Source: Puia dinghuensis
Lineage (GTDB): Bacteria > Bacteroidota > Bacteroidia > Chitinophagales > Chitinophagaceae
Direction: 5' to 3'
NCBI RefSeq assembly: GCF_014642875.1
Contig: NZ_BMJC01000005.1
Span: forward strand, 372,001-436,000
DNA: 64,000 bases
Below the pieces are notes generated by a model, which saw only the letters and a list, made by a program, of their open reading frames with translations, was not told the origin of the DNA and did not search any database. Of the stretch, positions 45,724 through 56,690 are shown in pieces. The translations under genes and the position numbers were made by a program. Position 1 is the stretch's first letter; each line of letters begins with the position of its first letter.

Positions 45724-48700
45724 ATGAGACGACTGCTTTTTGTAGCCGTAGCTATCCTTTTTGCCTGGATGCAAGGGATGGCGCAGCAGGCTATCACTGT
45801 CACCGGAAAAGTTACCGACGAAAAGGGCGCCTCCATTGCAGGCGCCACCATCACCGAAAAAGGCTCGCGCAACGCAACCTCCACCAACGCAGACGGCACA
45901 TGGTCGCTCCAGGTAAGACCCAAAACAAAACTGATCATCAGCTATGTCGGCTATGAGTCCATTGAAACCGAGGCGCGGTCAGGCCTGACCATCAGCCTTA
46001 CACCGGACGTCAAATCGCTTTCCGATGTCGTCGTCACCGGGGTAGGCGTGGCCACTAACCGGAAAAAGGTTCCGATCGACGTGGCCTCGGTCTCTTCAAA
46101 GGATTTCGCACCTAGTGCCACTGCCAACGTCCAGCAGGCCCTGGACGGCCAGGTTGCAGGCGCCTATATCCAGCAGACCAGCGGCACACCCGGCGCAAGC
46201 TACAATATCACCCTGCGCGGCATCAACAGCCTGGATGGCACCAACCCCCTCATCATGGTCGACGGGGTGGAAATGGAAAACCTCAACAATATCGACCCCT
46301 CCGTCGTGGATCATATCGAAGTCGTAAAAGGCGCCGCCGGCGGTATGCTCTATGGGGCCCAGGGGGCCAACGGCGTGATCCAGATCTTCACAAAGAAAGG
46401 CACGCTCAACGGCAAAATGACCATCAATTTCAATTCCAAGGCCAGCATCGACAATATCCTGACAGGCAAACATCCACTCCTGAGTACGCATCATCACTAC
46501 GTTACGGATAACAATAACAATCTGCTCGATGCAAGCGGCAATCCGGTAGTGAAGGATGCAACGGGATTATGGAGCGATCCACAGGTACCCATCGCCACGG
46601 CCCCCGCCAACGCTTTCGTGACGAACGACAAGACGTACAACCTCCCCATCTACGACCACCTCAATCAAGGATTCCGTCAAGCCCTGACCTTCACGAATTC
46701 GGTCAGCCTCACCGGTGGGTCCCCGACTTCGGACTATGCCATAACCGCTTCACAGCTCACTCAACAGGACGTGATGAGCAATGCGTTTAGCCGCACCAAC
46801 TTCGCCGTCAACCTCGGTCTCCATCCCTTTAAAGGGTTCACCTTCCGGACGATCACCCACGGCATCGCCGGCTATGAGAACCTCATCAATGGCAACCGGT
46901 TCAATATGCTCACCGCCTACAACTTCATCGACTTTACCTGGAAGGACTCCACGGGCCACTATCCGTTCAAAACGAACAATTCCTCCAACCAATTCAATAC
47001 CCTCTCGGAAAACCAATGGCACCATCAGAACAAGCAAACGCTCCAGATCTTCGAGGATCTCGATTTCAATTATAAGTTCCCGCGCTTCTTCGAACTGGAT
47101 GTCAAATACGGTCTGGATTACAACGGCGACGAGGGAACCAATTATTACCTGAATCAGACTGCGAACCTCCAATACATCAAATTCAACACGTATTGGGGAC
47201 CAAGCGGCAACGGCGCCCTTATGGACTCTACTACCAGGTATTTCAATCAAAACGGGTTGTATTCCGGGTTCTTCCGCACCGACTGGCAGAAAGACTTCCA
47301 CTCCAATCTCCCGGTAACCACCACCACGGAGTTCGCCTACGACTATCGTAAATACCAGGTAAGACAATTCTATGCCATTGGTATCGGACTCCCCAACTAC
47401 CCCCCACCCACCATCTCCGGTGCGACCACCAAGCAGGCCGGCGATTACTACCAGGAATCCATCACCTACGGTTTCCTGGTCAACCAGACCATCGATTGGG
47501 GCAACCTCTTCGGTATTTCCGGCGGGGTCCGTTCGGATTATGGCAGTGCTTTCGGCGCCGCCTACAAGGCTGCTACCTTCCCCCGCGGGACCGTCTATTT
47601 CAGACCTTCGGAGCTCATGACGGCGCAGCAGGGCTGGCTCAAGGACTGGAAGGTACGGGCCGCTTATGGTGCGGCTGGCATCCAACCCAACCCCTACGAC
47701 CGGCAGATCACGCTCAACTCACCTACGCTGGGCAACGGCGTGGCCCTGGCCCTACAGTCACAGAATACCAATGACAGTCTGAAACTCGCTACCAACTATG
47801 AGCTGGAAGTCGGCACGGACGCTACCATCACGCCTTTTGAGGGCGAATGGCTGCCCCGGTTGGTATTCAGTGGCAGCTACTGGCACCGCAAATCAAAGGA
47901 CATCTACCAGAACGCCCAGGTAGCACCTTCCACCGGCTACGCCACCCGGCTCGACAACCTGAGCACCATTGTCTCTCACGGCGTGGACATCTCCCTCGAC
48001 GCTTCTGTATATAACGGGCGTAATATCTCCTGGGACCTTAGCGCCCGCTGGGGTTATAGCCGTGCCATTGTGACAAAGGTCGCGAATGGCCAGAGCATTG
48101 TCGATTTCGCTTTCGCAGTCAAACAGGGCCAGCCCCTTGGTTTGTTCTATGTACAGACTCCCTTGCACTCCATTACTCAGGTAGGACCGGATGGAAAGAC
48201 ACCCCTCATTCCCGTGGCAAACCAGGGAAAATATTCGCTTACCAGCACCGGCGTTGTGGTGCTCAACAGCGACAACTACGTGCAGTATACGCCATCCTCC
48301 GACCTATCGATCATCGGCCACGCCTACCCCGACTTCACGTCCTCATTGACCAATCGCTTTACGTTCTTCAGGAAGTTGAGCCTTTCCTTCCAATTTGATT
48401 GGGTCTATGGCAATAGCATCTACAATGTCACCAGGCAATGGCTGTACAGACCCACAGGCGGAACAGGCGGACAAGGTGGTGAATCCCGCGATCTGGACCA
48501 GAAACTCACCATCCAGGGCCAGACCGGATCATTTGTCAACTATTACAACTCCCTTTACAACGTCGGTCTGCCCGTCTCGCCCTTCATCGAGAATGGCTCT
48601 TACATCCGTCTGCGCGATCTGTCCATTGGCTACGATCTGTCCCGTTACGTTGCCGGCAGCAAGGCCATCAAAAGGCTGACCATTACGGCATCCGGCCGCA

Positions 48701-48870
48701 ACCTGCTCACCTTTACAAAGTATAGCGGTCTCGACCCGGAAAATACCGGGGCATTCGACGAAAATGGGAACGATCTCTCCAGAAGCAGGACCGGGGCCTT
48801 CTCAGGGGTCGACTATTACGGCACCCCGAACCTTCGGTCTTATCAGTTTTCATTGAACGTCGGATTCTAA
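45724..48870 (+). CDS. SusC/RagA-family TonB-dependent transporter
   Basis: This 1048-residue outer-membrane transporter has a signal peptide ending GMAQQ (about 1-23). A carboxypeptidase-regulatory-like domain follows (about 26-100, VTGKVTDEKGASIAGATI). The plug has SusC features (VVVTGVGVATNRKKV, LRGINSLDGTNPLIMVDGVE, VVKGAAGGMLYGAQGANGVI). The barrel ends FSLNVGF. It lacks the STN domain of the copy at 14116, so it is not sigma/FecR-coupled. The SusD partner starts 25 bases downstream. No enzyme shares its transcript, so the substrate cannot be inferred from context. Confidence 0.95.
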   Translation: MRRLLFVAVAILFAWMQGMAQQAITVTGKVTDEKGASIAGATITEKGSRNATSTNADGTWSLQVRPKTKLIISYVGYESIETEARSGLTISLTPDVKSLSDVVVTGVGVATNRKKVPIDVASVSSKDFAPSATANVQQALDGQVAGAYIQQTSGTPGASYNITLRGINSLDGTNPLIMVDGVEMENLNNIDPSVVDHIEVVKGAAGGMLYGAQGANGVIQIFTKKGTLNGKMTINFNSKASIDNILTGKHPLLSTHHHYVTDNNNNLLDASGNPVVKDATGLWSDPQVPIATAPANAFVTNDKTYNLPIYDHLNQGFRQALTFTNSVSLTGGSPTSDYAITASQLTQQDVMSNAFSRTNFAVNLGLHPFKGFTFRTITHGIAGYENLINGNRFNMLTAYNFIDFTWKDSTGHYPFKTNNSSNQFNTLSENQWHHQNKQTLQIFEDLDFNYKFPRFFELDVKYGLDYNGDEGTNYYLNQTANLQYIKFNTYWGPSGNGALMDSTTRYFNQNGLYSGFFRTDWQKDFHSNLPVTTTTEFAYDYRKYQVRQFYAIGIGLPNYPPPTISGATTKQAGDYYQESITYGFLVNQTIDWGNLFGISGGVRSDYGSAFGAAYKAATFPRGTVYFRPSELMTAQQGWLKDWKVRAAYGAAGIQPNPYDRQITLNSPTLGNGVALALQSQNTNDSLKLATNYELEVGTDATITPFEGEWLPRLVFSGSYWHRKSKDIYQNAQVAPSTGYATRLDNLSTIVSHGVDISLDASVYNGRNISWDLSARWGYSRAIVTKVANGQSIVDFAFAVKQGQPLGLFYVQTPLHSITQVGPDGKTPLIPVANQGKYSLTSTGVVVLNSDNYVQYTPSSDLSIIGHAYPDFTSSLTNRFTFFRKLSLSFQFDWVYGNSIYNVTRQWLYRPTGGTGGQGGESRDLDQKLTIQGQTGSFVNYYNSLYNVGLPVSPFIENGSYIRLRDLSIGYDLSRYVAGSKAIKRLTITASGRNLLTFTKYSGLDPENTGAFDENGNDLSRSRTGAFSGVDYYGTPNLRSYQFSLNVGF

Positions 48871-48895
48871 TCGATCACTCAAATCTTGAAATAGT

Positions 48896-50581
48896 ATGAA
48901 GAAGCAACTATATAGCCCCCGCCTCCTGAAACAGGCCCTCTTGCCGGTGCTGGCCTCCACGCTGCTGCTGGGCGCCTGTAAGAAAGACATCCTGCAGCTC
49001 CCCAACCCAAACCTGCCTACGCCACAGAGCTCCCTCGCCACGGAAGGTGGCATCGATGCATATGCCCAGGGGATGTTCTACAAATGGATCGCCTTCGAGA
49101 CGGGTGACGGCAACCTCAATTTCTTCGATATCGCCTGGTACATGGAGATGAACATGGGCGACGAAGACTTTACCCCCTATTCGAACTACGGCTCCCGCTA
49201 CCCCATGAATATCGCCAGCATTACCCTGCCGCCGCCGTACAATACGGTGGTCAATAATCCGTCCGGCTTTGCCACTCAGCTGAATATCCTGGAATCTTTT
49301 AACAGCCGCAGCGCTGGCGATGGCAACTCCATCCAGTACGAATGGGATTGCTTTTACTATGTCAATGCGCAGGCCAATACCCTCCTGCAGGCGTTGAACA
49401 ATCCTGCACTCAAGTTCAGCGGCAACGCTACCACCAAGAAACAGCTGCTCACGGCCTGGGCCTATTACTGGAAAGGCTATGCGTATTCGAAGCTGGGTTC
49501 GATGTATATCGCCGGGCTCATCGATGACTCTCCCGACAGCACCGCCAAAGGGTTGACCAGCAATGTCTACGTCGCACATGACCAGGTGATCGCCGCGGCC
49601 AATCGCAATTTCGATCAGGCAGCCTCCATCTTCTCAGGCATCACCGAGAACAGCGATTATGATACGACGTTCAAGGCGATCATCCCCAGCTTCAACCTGC
49701 CCGGTCAGGTGATCACCCCCTCGATGTGGGTCCGGCAGATCCACAGTTTCGAAGCCCGCAATTATCTCGCGAACCATAAGGTGGCCGCCATGCAATCGGC
49801 CGACTGGACTACCATTCAGAACCTGGCGGCCTCCGGTATGAACCAGGGTGACTACACGCTCCAGTGGGGGATGGCGCCCGCCGGGGTGCCCGACCTCTCT
49901 AAATTCGGGTTCATACTCCACCCCCTGATGCTACACACCAATGTCGGCGGCCAGCTGTCGTTCGTAAGCGAACGGCTGATCCAGGATATTATGCCCGGAG
50001 ACCAGCGTTTTACAAAATACTTCGAACCGTTCCCCACAGGTACGGTAGTCAACGTGCTCAACCGCGGCATCCAGTTCGGCACCCGTTATGCGGCGGTTGA
50101 TATCGAGAAAGGCGGGCGATACGCCACCGAGAATTACCAGGGTACGGTTCCCATTGCTCCCACCTGGGAAGAGACCGCCCTCATGATGGCGGAGGCCGAC
50201 ATCAACCTGGGCAACGTCGACGCGGGTCTCCAGTTGATCGACAAGGTACGCGCTTCGCAAGGGGCCGGCCTGCCCACGCTCGCAGGGTCCGGCATCTCCG
50301 CGGACTCCGCTCTCGTCCAGCTCCACAGCGAACGTCGCATAGGCCTCTACCTGCACAACGTATCCTGGTATGATGCGCGTCGCTGGGGTATTACGGCGCC
50401 CGCATCACAGGGCGGCGGCAGAATCGGAAATATAGTAGTGCCAGGCAGCCTCATCGGCGGCACCGCCGCCAAGGTACTTCCCTGCTTCATCAATTATTCT
50501 TTTTCCGACTATTGGAACGTCCCGCAAAACGAACTGGACTTCAACCCCGCAGCCGCCGGCTCGGCACCCATCACCAACTAA
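48896..50581 (+). CDS. SusD/RagB-family substrate-binding lipoprotein
   Basis: This 561-residue surface lipoprotein has a clear lipobox LLLGACKK (Cys28). It has the helical layout of SusD-like proteins (LTAWAYYWKGYAYSKLGSMY, ALMMAEADINLGNVDAGLQLIDKVRAS, LHSERRIGLYLHNVSWYDARRWG). The last element matches the family's C-terminal EfRRWD-like block. It forms a transport unit with the SusC 25 bases upstream and ends at a strong bidirectional terminator. Divergence from the SusD at 12542 indicates a different substrate. Confidence 0.92.
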   Translation: MKKQLYSPRLLKQALLPVLASTLLLGACKKDILQLPNPNLPTPQSSLATEGGIDAYAQGMFYKWIAFETGDGNLNFFDIAWYMEMNMGDEDFTPYSNYGSRYPMNIASITLPPPYNTVVNNPSGFATQLNILESFNSRSAGDGNSIQYEWDCFYYVNAQANTLLQALNNPALKFSGNATTKKQLLTAWAYYWKGYAYSKLGSMYIAGLIDDSPDSTAKGLTSNVYVAHDQVIAAANRNFDQAASIFSGITENSDYDTTFKAIIPSFNLPGQVITPSMWVRQIHSFEARNYLANHKVAAMQSADWTTIQNLAASGMNQGDYTLQWGMAPAGVPDLSKFGFILHPLMLHTNVGGQLSFVSERLIQDIMPGDQRFTKYFEPFPTGTVVNVLNRGIQFGTRYAAVDIEKGGRYATENYQGTVPIAPTWEETALMMAEADINLGNVDAGLQLIDKVRASQGAGLPTLAGSGISADSALVQLHSERRIGLYLHNVSWYDARRWGITAPASQGGGRIGNIVVPGSLIGGTAAKVLPCFINYSFSDYWNVPQNELDFNPAAAGSAPITN

Positions 50582-50590
50582 AAACAAAAT

Positions 50591-50617
50591 AGCCCCGCAA
50601 AAAAATTGCGGGGCTTT
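50591..50617. terminator. Bidirectional terminator between susD and the DUF4097 gene
   Basis: AGCCCCGCAA (50591-50600) pairs perfectly with TTGCGGGGCT (50606-50615) across a 5-base A loop, with TTT after the stem on the plus strand and an AT-rich flank on the other side. It lies 9 bases after the SusD stop and 18 bases before the 3' end of the convergent DUF4097 gene, so it can serve both. Confidence 0.85.
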
Positions 50618-50634
50618 CCATATCAAAATACTAG

Positions 50635-51672
50635 TTAACGAAAACTCACGTGTACACTCCCACCATTCCCATCTACCTTCACCGGGATACCCCCGCCATT
50701 TATCGTACCACTAATATGGTGTTCATCCTGGTCTCCACTAAAATTGTTCAGGGCCGTAGCATGTACCTGCTCTCCGCTGATCCGCAGATCCATACCCTGG
50801 TTCTGCGGCAATTGTACCGAGATATCTCCGCTGGAATTGGTCAGATGTACATATTTTCCCATCGCCAAAAAGTTGACGCGGATATTACCGCCACTGGTGG
50901 CAGCGTCAAGGCTGGCGCTCACATCCGACAGAACGACATTGCCGCCCGAGGTGCCCGCATGCAATTCTCCGGTGATCTGACTGCCATCCACCTGACCGCC
51001 GGAAGTCGCTGCGTGGATAATGCCCTTTACACTCATCAGCCCCACATTGCCGCCACTGGTCGTTAGCTGTATCTTCCCATCACACCGAAGGGCATCCATA
51101 TTCCCCCCACTTGTCGCCAGGTCGATATCATTATGACTATCGCTGATACGTACATTACCACCGCTGGTCCTGCCAACAATCGTCCCGGTGAGATGATCGA
51201 CATCGATATTCCCGCCGCTGGTCGTGAAATCCTCCTTTCCGGAAAGATCCTTTAATACCAGGTTACCCCCGCTCGTGACAATATGCGAACCCACCACCTC
51301 GGGCGTATAGATGCAAAATGAGATTGACAACCCGTGACGCCAATTATCCATATTCCGTTTGGGCCTGGCTATCGCCTTCAATACATTCCCATCCATGGCA
51401 ACGGTAAGATCATATTGCTCATTGAGCCGTTGCTGTATCTCATCCTTGCTGAGATTCCACCGGCCGTTGTCCGATTGGATATATACCTCCACCCGCGCAT
51501 CCCCGGACGCCGATCCATAAACGGAAACATTGCCCCCGGACGTCTCGGCAACCAACTGATGTACCGACCCGCGGGGAAAACTTTTTTGTAAAAATGGCTG
51601 GTGTTCGTCATGCTGCGCTTTCAGGCCAAGAACAGCGACACCGCTCAGAATTAGCAAGGCTATTTTTTTCAT
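50635..51672 (-). CDS. Secreted DUF4097-type beta-repeat protein with TSGGN ladder
   Basis: This 345-residue protein has a signal peptide (about 1-19). From about residue 43 on it carries repeats built on TSGGN(V/I/L/M), each followed by a short strand and a turn. I count nine TSGGN/TSGGQ units plus a final NSSGD, spaced by about 14-20 residues in the core, which implies a beta-solenoid. DUF4097 proteins are often encoded with anti-sigma or membrane-stress genes; their function is poorly known. It is convergent with susD and divergent from the FtsX permease gene at 51818. Confidence 0.85.
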   Translation of the reverse strand: MKKIALLILSGVAVLGLKAQHDEHQPFLQKSFPRGSVHQLVAETSGGNVSVYGSASGDARVEVYIQSDNGRWNLSKDEIQQRLNEQYDLTVAMDGNVLKAIARPKRNMDNWRHGLSISFCIYTPEVVGSHIVTSGGNLVLKDLSGKEDFTTSGGNIDVDHLTGTIVGRTSGGNVRISDSHNDIDLATSGGNMDALRCDGKIQLTTSGGNVGLMSVKGIIHAATSGGQVDGSQITGELHAGTSGGNVVLSDVSASLDAATSGGNIRVNFLAMGKYVHLTNSSGDISVQLPQNQGMDLRISGEQVHATALNNFSGDQDEHHISGTINGGGIPVKVDGNGGSVHVSFR

Positions 51673-51817
51673 ATGTCATGGTTTTATTTTCTATTGCTTT
51701 TGTCCATTACCGGACAGTGGTTGTATCAAAAACGAACATTCTATTCCCTCCAGACCACTCAAACTCCCTATAATTCAGCAATTACCGGCCTGGCACTAAC
51801 TATGTCGCACAATTACC

Positions 51818-54187
51818 ATGCTGAAAAACTTCCTCACCGTCGCCATCCGCAACTTCTTCCGGCAAAAGACCTACAGCTTTCTCAACGTGCTGGGTCTCTC
51901 CCTGGGTATCGCTTGTATCCTGCTGCTCGGACTCCACGTAAAAGAAGAGCTCAGCTATGACAAGAATTTCCCAAAACACGACCGCATCTATCGCGTCGTC
52001 TCCACCGAATGGTCCAAATCCTCACCGCCCCTGGCAGGTGAAATGATGAAATACTTCCCGCAGATCAGCACCACCGCCCGCTTTAGCGGCGCTGGCCAAA
52101 ACGTCTGGCACACCACTGACGGGAAAAAAGGCGTCATGCAAGGCTATTTCGCGGACTCCTCCGTCATGCAGGTCTTCGATCTGCAAACAGTGCTGGGCGA
52201 CCCTTTCAGCGCCCTCTCCATACCCGGCTCCATCGTCCTCACCCGGTCGGCCGCCTTCCGATTCTTTGGAAAAGCCGACCCCATCGGACAAAAACTGGTC
52301 TTCGACGACAAAAATGACCTGTTCGTAAAAGCCGTCATCGAAGACCTCCCCGCAAACACCCACCTCCACTTCGACTACCTGATCCCGATGCACTCTTTCT
52401 ATAACCCGGGCGCAGTCCAAAACAGGAATTGGATGTTCGGCTGGACCTATATCCTGCTCCGACATCCCGAAGACATCCAAAAGGTCAACGCCCGGCTAAA
52501 AGATTTTTACACTGCCTACCGTCACGACATGAGCCCCACCGACGCTGCCGCGGATGCCGCCAAAGCCCGCTTGCAGCCTATCACCGATATTCACCTCCAT
52601 TCCGACCTCATCCAGGAAATGGGGCCCAACAGCAACATCCTCTATATTTATATCTTCATCGCCGTCGCCATCCTCATCGGGCTCATCGCAGGTATCAACT
52701 TCGTCAACCTCTTTACCACCCAGGCCCTCAAACGGCTGAAAGAGATAGCCGTGCGTAAGGTGTTGGGCGCTGCCCGCTGGCAGATCACCGGGCAATTCCT
52801 GGGGGAAGCACTGCTCCTGACCATCCTCTCCGGCTGCCTCGCCATCCTGCTCGCCCAAATAGCCCTTCCCTTCTACGACGATCTAACCGGCCGGCATGTT
52901 ACACCCGCCTGGTTTTTCCTACCGGCTAACCTGCTCATCATTGCCACCCTCGTCTCCGGCATCGGGCTGCTCTCGGGGCTGTTCCCCGCCCTGTTTATTT
53001 CCGGCTTCGACACAGCCGCTTCTTTAAAATCCAATAAAACCCCAGGCTCCCCCGCCTCCCTGCTTCGGAAAAGCCTTGTCGTCTTCCAATTCATCGCCGC
53101 CGGCTTTCTCATCGTCTCCACCTTCCTGGTCTATCGCCAGATGACCCTGTTTCACGACAAGCAGTTGGGTTTTGACAAAGAACAGGTGGCCGTCATCCGC
53201 TATTATGGCGATATGAAAGACCGGCTGCTCAGCCATCCCGATTGGTTGAATACAGAATTTCTCAGCAATCCCGACATCCTCGCCGCCGGCACGACGACAA
53301 ACCTCATCGGTGACGATCTCAGCCAGGAAAGCGTCATGCCCGTCCACCGGGAAGCCGGCAAACAATACCCGGACGTCAACCTGATGCGCATCGATGATCA
53401 TTACCTCGACGTCTTGCATATTCCCCTGGCAGAAGGCCGCAATTTTTCGCGAAGCTTTCACGACACGACCAACTTTATCATCAACGAAACAGCCGCCCGC
53501 GTCCTCGGATTGCAACATCCCCTGGGCGCCGACATTGAAAACACATCGGTAGGTAGAAAAGGAAAAGTGGTAGGCGTCGTAAAAGATTTCAACTTCGCCT
53601 CCCTCCACCACCAGATCGAACCGCTGGTAATGGAATACAAACCGGAATGGAACGGCAATCTGCTGGTGCGCATCCGCGCAGGCAGGACGCCGCAAACCAT
53701 CGCCTGGCTGCGGAATAAGATTGCAAAGATCGCTCCTTCTGACTTGTTTGATTATGGATTCCTCGACGACCGCATTTCCGGTCTCTATCGGAAAGAAGAT
53801 AATATGAGTACGATCCTGAAAACTTTTTCCATTTTCTCTATTCTCATCTCCTGCCTGGGGCTCTTTGGCCTGGCCGCCTATGCAGCGGAGATCCGCACCC
53901 GCGAGATCGGCATCCGCAAGGTCATCGGCGCCAGCACCACCGGCCTGGTCCGCCTGCTTTCCCTGGATTTCATTACCCCGGTGCTAATCGGCAACCTACT
54001 TTCCTGGCCATTGTCCTGGTGGGCCATCCATGTCTGGCTCCGGGAATTTTCGTATCGCATCGACGTCGGCTGGTCGGTATTCGTTCTTTCGCTGGTGCTG
54101 ACCCTGGTGATAGCCTTGCTTACCATCGGGTTCCGCTGCTGGCGCGCCGCCACCGCTAACCCCGTCCAGGCGTTACGCAGTGAATAA
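51818..54187 (+). CDS. ABC transporter permease of the MacB/FtsX type
   Basis: This 789-residue inner-membrane protein starts [20 protein letters not shown], the standard start of the Bacteroidota permease family. It has an N-terminal helix, a MacB periplasmic domain, FtsX block [20 protein letters not shown] with three helices, a second periplasmic domain and a last FtsX block ([18 protein letters not shown]). It is a paralogue of the protein at 41743-44175, with the same architecture but clearly diverged. No ATPase is adjacent. Its 3' end overlaps the convergent GH95 gene by 32 bases. Confidence 0.92.
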   Translation: MLKNFLTVAIRNFFRQKTYSFLNVLGLSLGIACILLLGLHVKEELSYDKNFPKHDRIYRVVSTEWSKSSPPLAGEMMKYFPQISTTARFSGAGQNVWHTTDGKKGVMQGYFADSSVMQVFDLQTVLGDPFSALSIPGSIVLTRSAAFRFFGKADPIGQKLVFDDKNDLFVKAVIEDLPANTHLHFDYLIPMHSFYNPGAVQNRNWMFGWTYILLRHPEDIQKVNARLKDFYTAYRHDMSPTDAAADAAKARLQPITDIHLHSDLIQEMGPNSNILYIYIFIAVAILIGLIAGINFVNLFTTQALKRLKEIAVRKVLGAARWQITGQFLGEALLLTILSGCLAILLAQIALPFYDDLTGRHVTPAWFFLPANLLIIATLVSGIGLLSGLFPALFISGFDTAASLKSNKTPGSPASLLRKSLVVFQFIAAGFLIVSTFLVYRQMTLFHDKQLGFDKEQVAVIRYYGDMKDRLLSHPDWLNTEFLSNPDILAAGTTTNLIGDDLSQESVMPVHREAGKQYPDVNLMRIDDHYLDVLHIPLAEGRNFSRSFHDTTNFIINETAARVLGLQHPLGADIENTSVGRKGKVVGVVKDFNFASLHHQIEPLVMEYKPEWNGNLLVRIRAGRTPQTIAWLRNKIAKIAPSDLFDYGFLDDRISGLYRKEDNMSTILKTFSIFSILISCLGLFGLAAYAAEIRTREIGIRKVIGASTTGLVRLLSLDFITPVLIGNLLSWPLSWWAIHVWLREFSYRIDVGWSVFVLSLVLTLVIALLTIGFRCWRAATANPVQALRSE

Positions 54188-56636
54188 TTTGTCCCTTCTT
54201 CACCCGCAGCATCAACACCCACTCATTTCCTTCCGGCCGGGATTGCTCACCCGTCCCCTCCACTCGCAAGGGCACAGCCGTCCTCACCCGGCAGACGCCA
54301 TCCACCCGTGGCACGATCGTCGCCTTTACCACCTGTCCCTTATCCCACTCGGCATCCACAACAAACCCGCCGCGCGCCACCAGTCCCCTGAAGGCACCCG
54401 TAGCCCACGCCCCCGGCAACGCGGGCAACAAATGAACATCCCCATCCTGGCTCTGCAACAGCATTTCGGCAATCCCCGCCGCCCCGCCAAAATTCCCGTC
54501 AATCTGGAAAGGCGGATGCGCATCAAAAAGATTGGGATAAGCGCCCCCGCCGCCATGATACTGTATATCGTTCTCCCGCGTCAGCCGCAACAGGTTTCTA
54601 AACAACCGATAAGCGTGGTCCCCATCTTGTAGCCTCGCCCACAGATTCACTTTCCAGGCCATGCTCCAGCCCGTCCCTTCATCCCCCCGCAGTTCCAGCG
54701 CCTTCTTCGCCGCTGCTGCAAGGGCCGGCTTTCCACTCACGGAGATCTCGTTGGCCGGATACAACGAATACAAATGCGATACATGCCGGTGATGCGGGTC
54801 CGGCGAGGGATAGTCCTTATACCACTCCTGCAGCTGGCCCTGCGAACCCACCTGGTAAGGGAATAGCCAGCGCTGGGCCGCTGTTATTTGCGCTACAAAA
54901 GCCGCATCGCCACCAATCACTTTTTCGGCCGCTAATATATTATCGAACAGATCACGGACAATCCCCATATCCATCGTCGTCGCGACCGAAACATCCGCCA
55001 CTTTCTTGTCTCCATAAATAAAATCATTCTCCGGCGACATCGACGGCGCCGTCACCAACCGGCCCGCACTATCAGGCACCAGCCAGTCGAGAATAAATTC
55101 CGCCGCTCCCTTCATCAAAGGATAGGCCGTATCCCGCAAAAAGCCGATGTCACCCGTATACCGGTAATGCTCCCACAGATCACGCACTATCCAGGCTCCG
55201 CCCATCGCCCAGTTGGCCCACTTGGGCTCTCCTTTTCCTTTGTCACCCACCGGCGTCGCCAGAGCCCAGATATCCGAATTATGATGCACCACCCATCCCG
55301 CGGCGCCATAGAATTCGGTCGCCGCCCGCTGGCCCGTCACCGCCATCGCCTGGATCAACCCGAACACCGGCGCATGCATCTCGGATAAATTACATTCTTC
55401 TGCAAGCCAGTAATTCATCTGAACATTGATATTGGTCGTATAGTTGGATGACCATGGCGCCCGCAGTTCCTCGTTCCAGATGCCCTGCAAATTGGCCGGC
55501 ACACCCGGCGTCCTGCTACTGCTTATCAACAGGTATCGTCCATACTGAAAATACAGCGCTTCCAAACCAGGGTCACTTCCACTCTTCGTATACGCCGCCA
55601 ATCGCTCGTCGGTAGGCATCCCCTCCGCGGCAGCCACCGTCCCCAGCCGCAACGCCACCCGGTCGAAATATCGGTGCACATCCGCCTCATGATCCGCCCA
55701 CAACGAAGCATATGGTTTCGCCGTCGCCAGGTCCAGCCACTTCCGCGCCCGCACCATCTCCTGCCCATCCGGACACCGCAAAGCCCCATTAAAACTCGTC
55801 GCCATCGAAATATACAGCACCAGCTCGGAAGCCCCTTTCACCGCTATTCCACCCGTATCCACAGTCACCTTCCCACCTTTATTCACTACCTTGGTCATCA
55901 TCGTCCACCGCATCCCCCTGCAGCTATCGGCATCATCATAGATCACCGGGTTATTGCTGTTCACATAACTTGGCTCCACATGCGCCGGCGCCTTTCCAGC
56001 CATTCCCCATAATACCCCCTGCGCCTTCTTCTCACATCGCAACTGACTCGCCCCACCGATGCGCACATCGAGTCCTCCATCCTTGCTGGAAGTCCATCGT
56101 ACCACCATCACCTGGTCGGGCGCCGAAGCAAATACCTCGCGTGTATACTTCACTCCATTGACGGTATAAACAGTCCTCGCCACCGCATCCCGGATATTCA
56201 ACTCCCGGTAATACGTCGATGGCGCCTGCCCACCCAGTTCCTGGTGTATCCGCAGATCGCCCAGCGGCAGATAACTCTCCGACCACACGCCTTGCATCAT
56301 CCGCGCCAGCCGTTCAGCCTCGGGGTAATCCTCCGCCATCACCGCCTTCCGCAAAGCCGGCAGGTATTGTTTTGCATCGGGATTGATCGAAGCCGGTACC
56401 GGTCCACCCGACCACAGTGTAGCCTCATTCAACGCGATCCATTCGTCTTCCGCTCCGCCAAATACCATGGCCCCAAGCCGTCCATTCCCCACAGGCAAGG
56501 CCTCCGTCCACACCGCCGCCGGCTTCCGGTACCAAAGCCGGTTCTCATTCGACCGGGCCACCCCGCCCATCTGCGCCATCCCCGGGAAGCAAACAAACCA
56601 ACTCAGGGCAAATACTAACCAACATCTATAGTGCAT
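54156..56636 (-). CDS. Secreted GH95 glycosidase (alpha-L-fucosidase/alpha-L-galactosidase)
   Basis: This 826-residue enzyme has a signal peptide (ending GMAQ, about 22). The N-terminal beta-domain begins with [20 protein letters not shown] and [12 protein letters not shown], the hallmarks of GH95. The (alpha/alpha)6 barrel contains [26 protein letters not shown] in pieces, [18 protein letters not shown] and [17 protein letters not shown]. The Asn and Asp residues of the family active site lie in these last blocks. It hydrolyses alpha-1,2-linked L-fucose or L-galactose on plant xyloglucan or host glycans. It stands alone without SusC/SusD. Confidence 0.93.
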   Translation of the reverse strand: MHYRCWLVFALSWFVCFPGMAQMGGVARSNENRLWYRKPAAVWTEALPVGNGRLGAMVFGGAEDEWIALNEATLWSGGPVPASINPDAKQYLPALRKAVMAEDYPEAERLARMMQGVWSESYLPLGDLRIHQELGGQAPSTYYRELNIRDAVARTVYTVNGVKYTREVFASAPDQVMVVRWTSSKDGGLDVRIGGASQLRCEKKAQGVLWGMAGKAPAHVEPSYVNSNNPVIYDDADSCRGMRWTMMTKVVNKGGKVTVDTGGIAVKGASELVLYISMATSFNGALRCPDGQEMVRARKWLDLATAKPYASLWADHEADVHRYFDRVALRLGTVAAAEGMPTDERLAAYTKSGSDPGLEALYFQYGRYLLISSSRTPGVPANLQGIWNEELRAPWSSNYTTNINVQMNYWLAEECNLSEMHAPVFGLIQAMAVTGQRAATEFYGAAGWVVHHNSDIWALATPVGDKGKGEPKWANWAMGGAWIVRDLWEHYRYTGDIGFLRDTAYPLMKGAAEFILDWLVPDSAGRLVTAPSMSPENDFIYGDKKVADVSVATTMDMGIVRDLFDNILAAEKVIGGDAAFVAQITAAQRWLFPYQVGSQGQLQEWYKDYPSPDPHHRHVSHLYSLYPANEISVSGKPALAAAAKKALELRGDEGTGWSMAWKVNLWARLQDGDHAYRLFRNLLRLTRENDIQYHGGGGAYPNLFDAHPPFQIDGNFGGAAGIAEMLLQSQDGDVHLLPALPGAWATGAFRGLVARGGFVVDAEWDKGQVVKATIVPRVDGVCRVRTAVPLRVEGTGEQSRPEGNEWVLMLRVKKGQIIHCVTPGRG

Positions 56637-56677
56637 ATATCTTGTCTTTTAAGCCGGGGAAGTTAACCAATATCCGG

Positions 56678-56685
56678 TACATTTG
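56678..56685 (+). promoter_or_regulatory. TAnnTTTG-type -7 element at the papain-like gene
   Basis: TACATTTG matches the Bacteroidota -7 consensus exactly and ends 5 bases before the ATG at 56691, which predicts a transcript starting close to the start codon. No -33 TTTG is found at standard spacing. Confidence 0.35.
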
Positions 56686-56690
56686 CAGCT

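Noticed and set aside
50635-51672. Repetitive DNA that could be taken for a CRISPR or tandem repeat array
   Set aside because: The periodicity is at protein level (TSGGN turns) with degenerate codons; there are no identical repeats with unique spacers.
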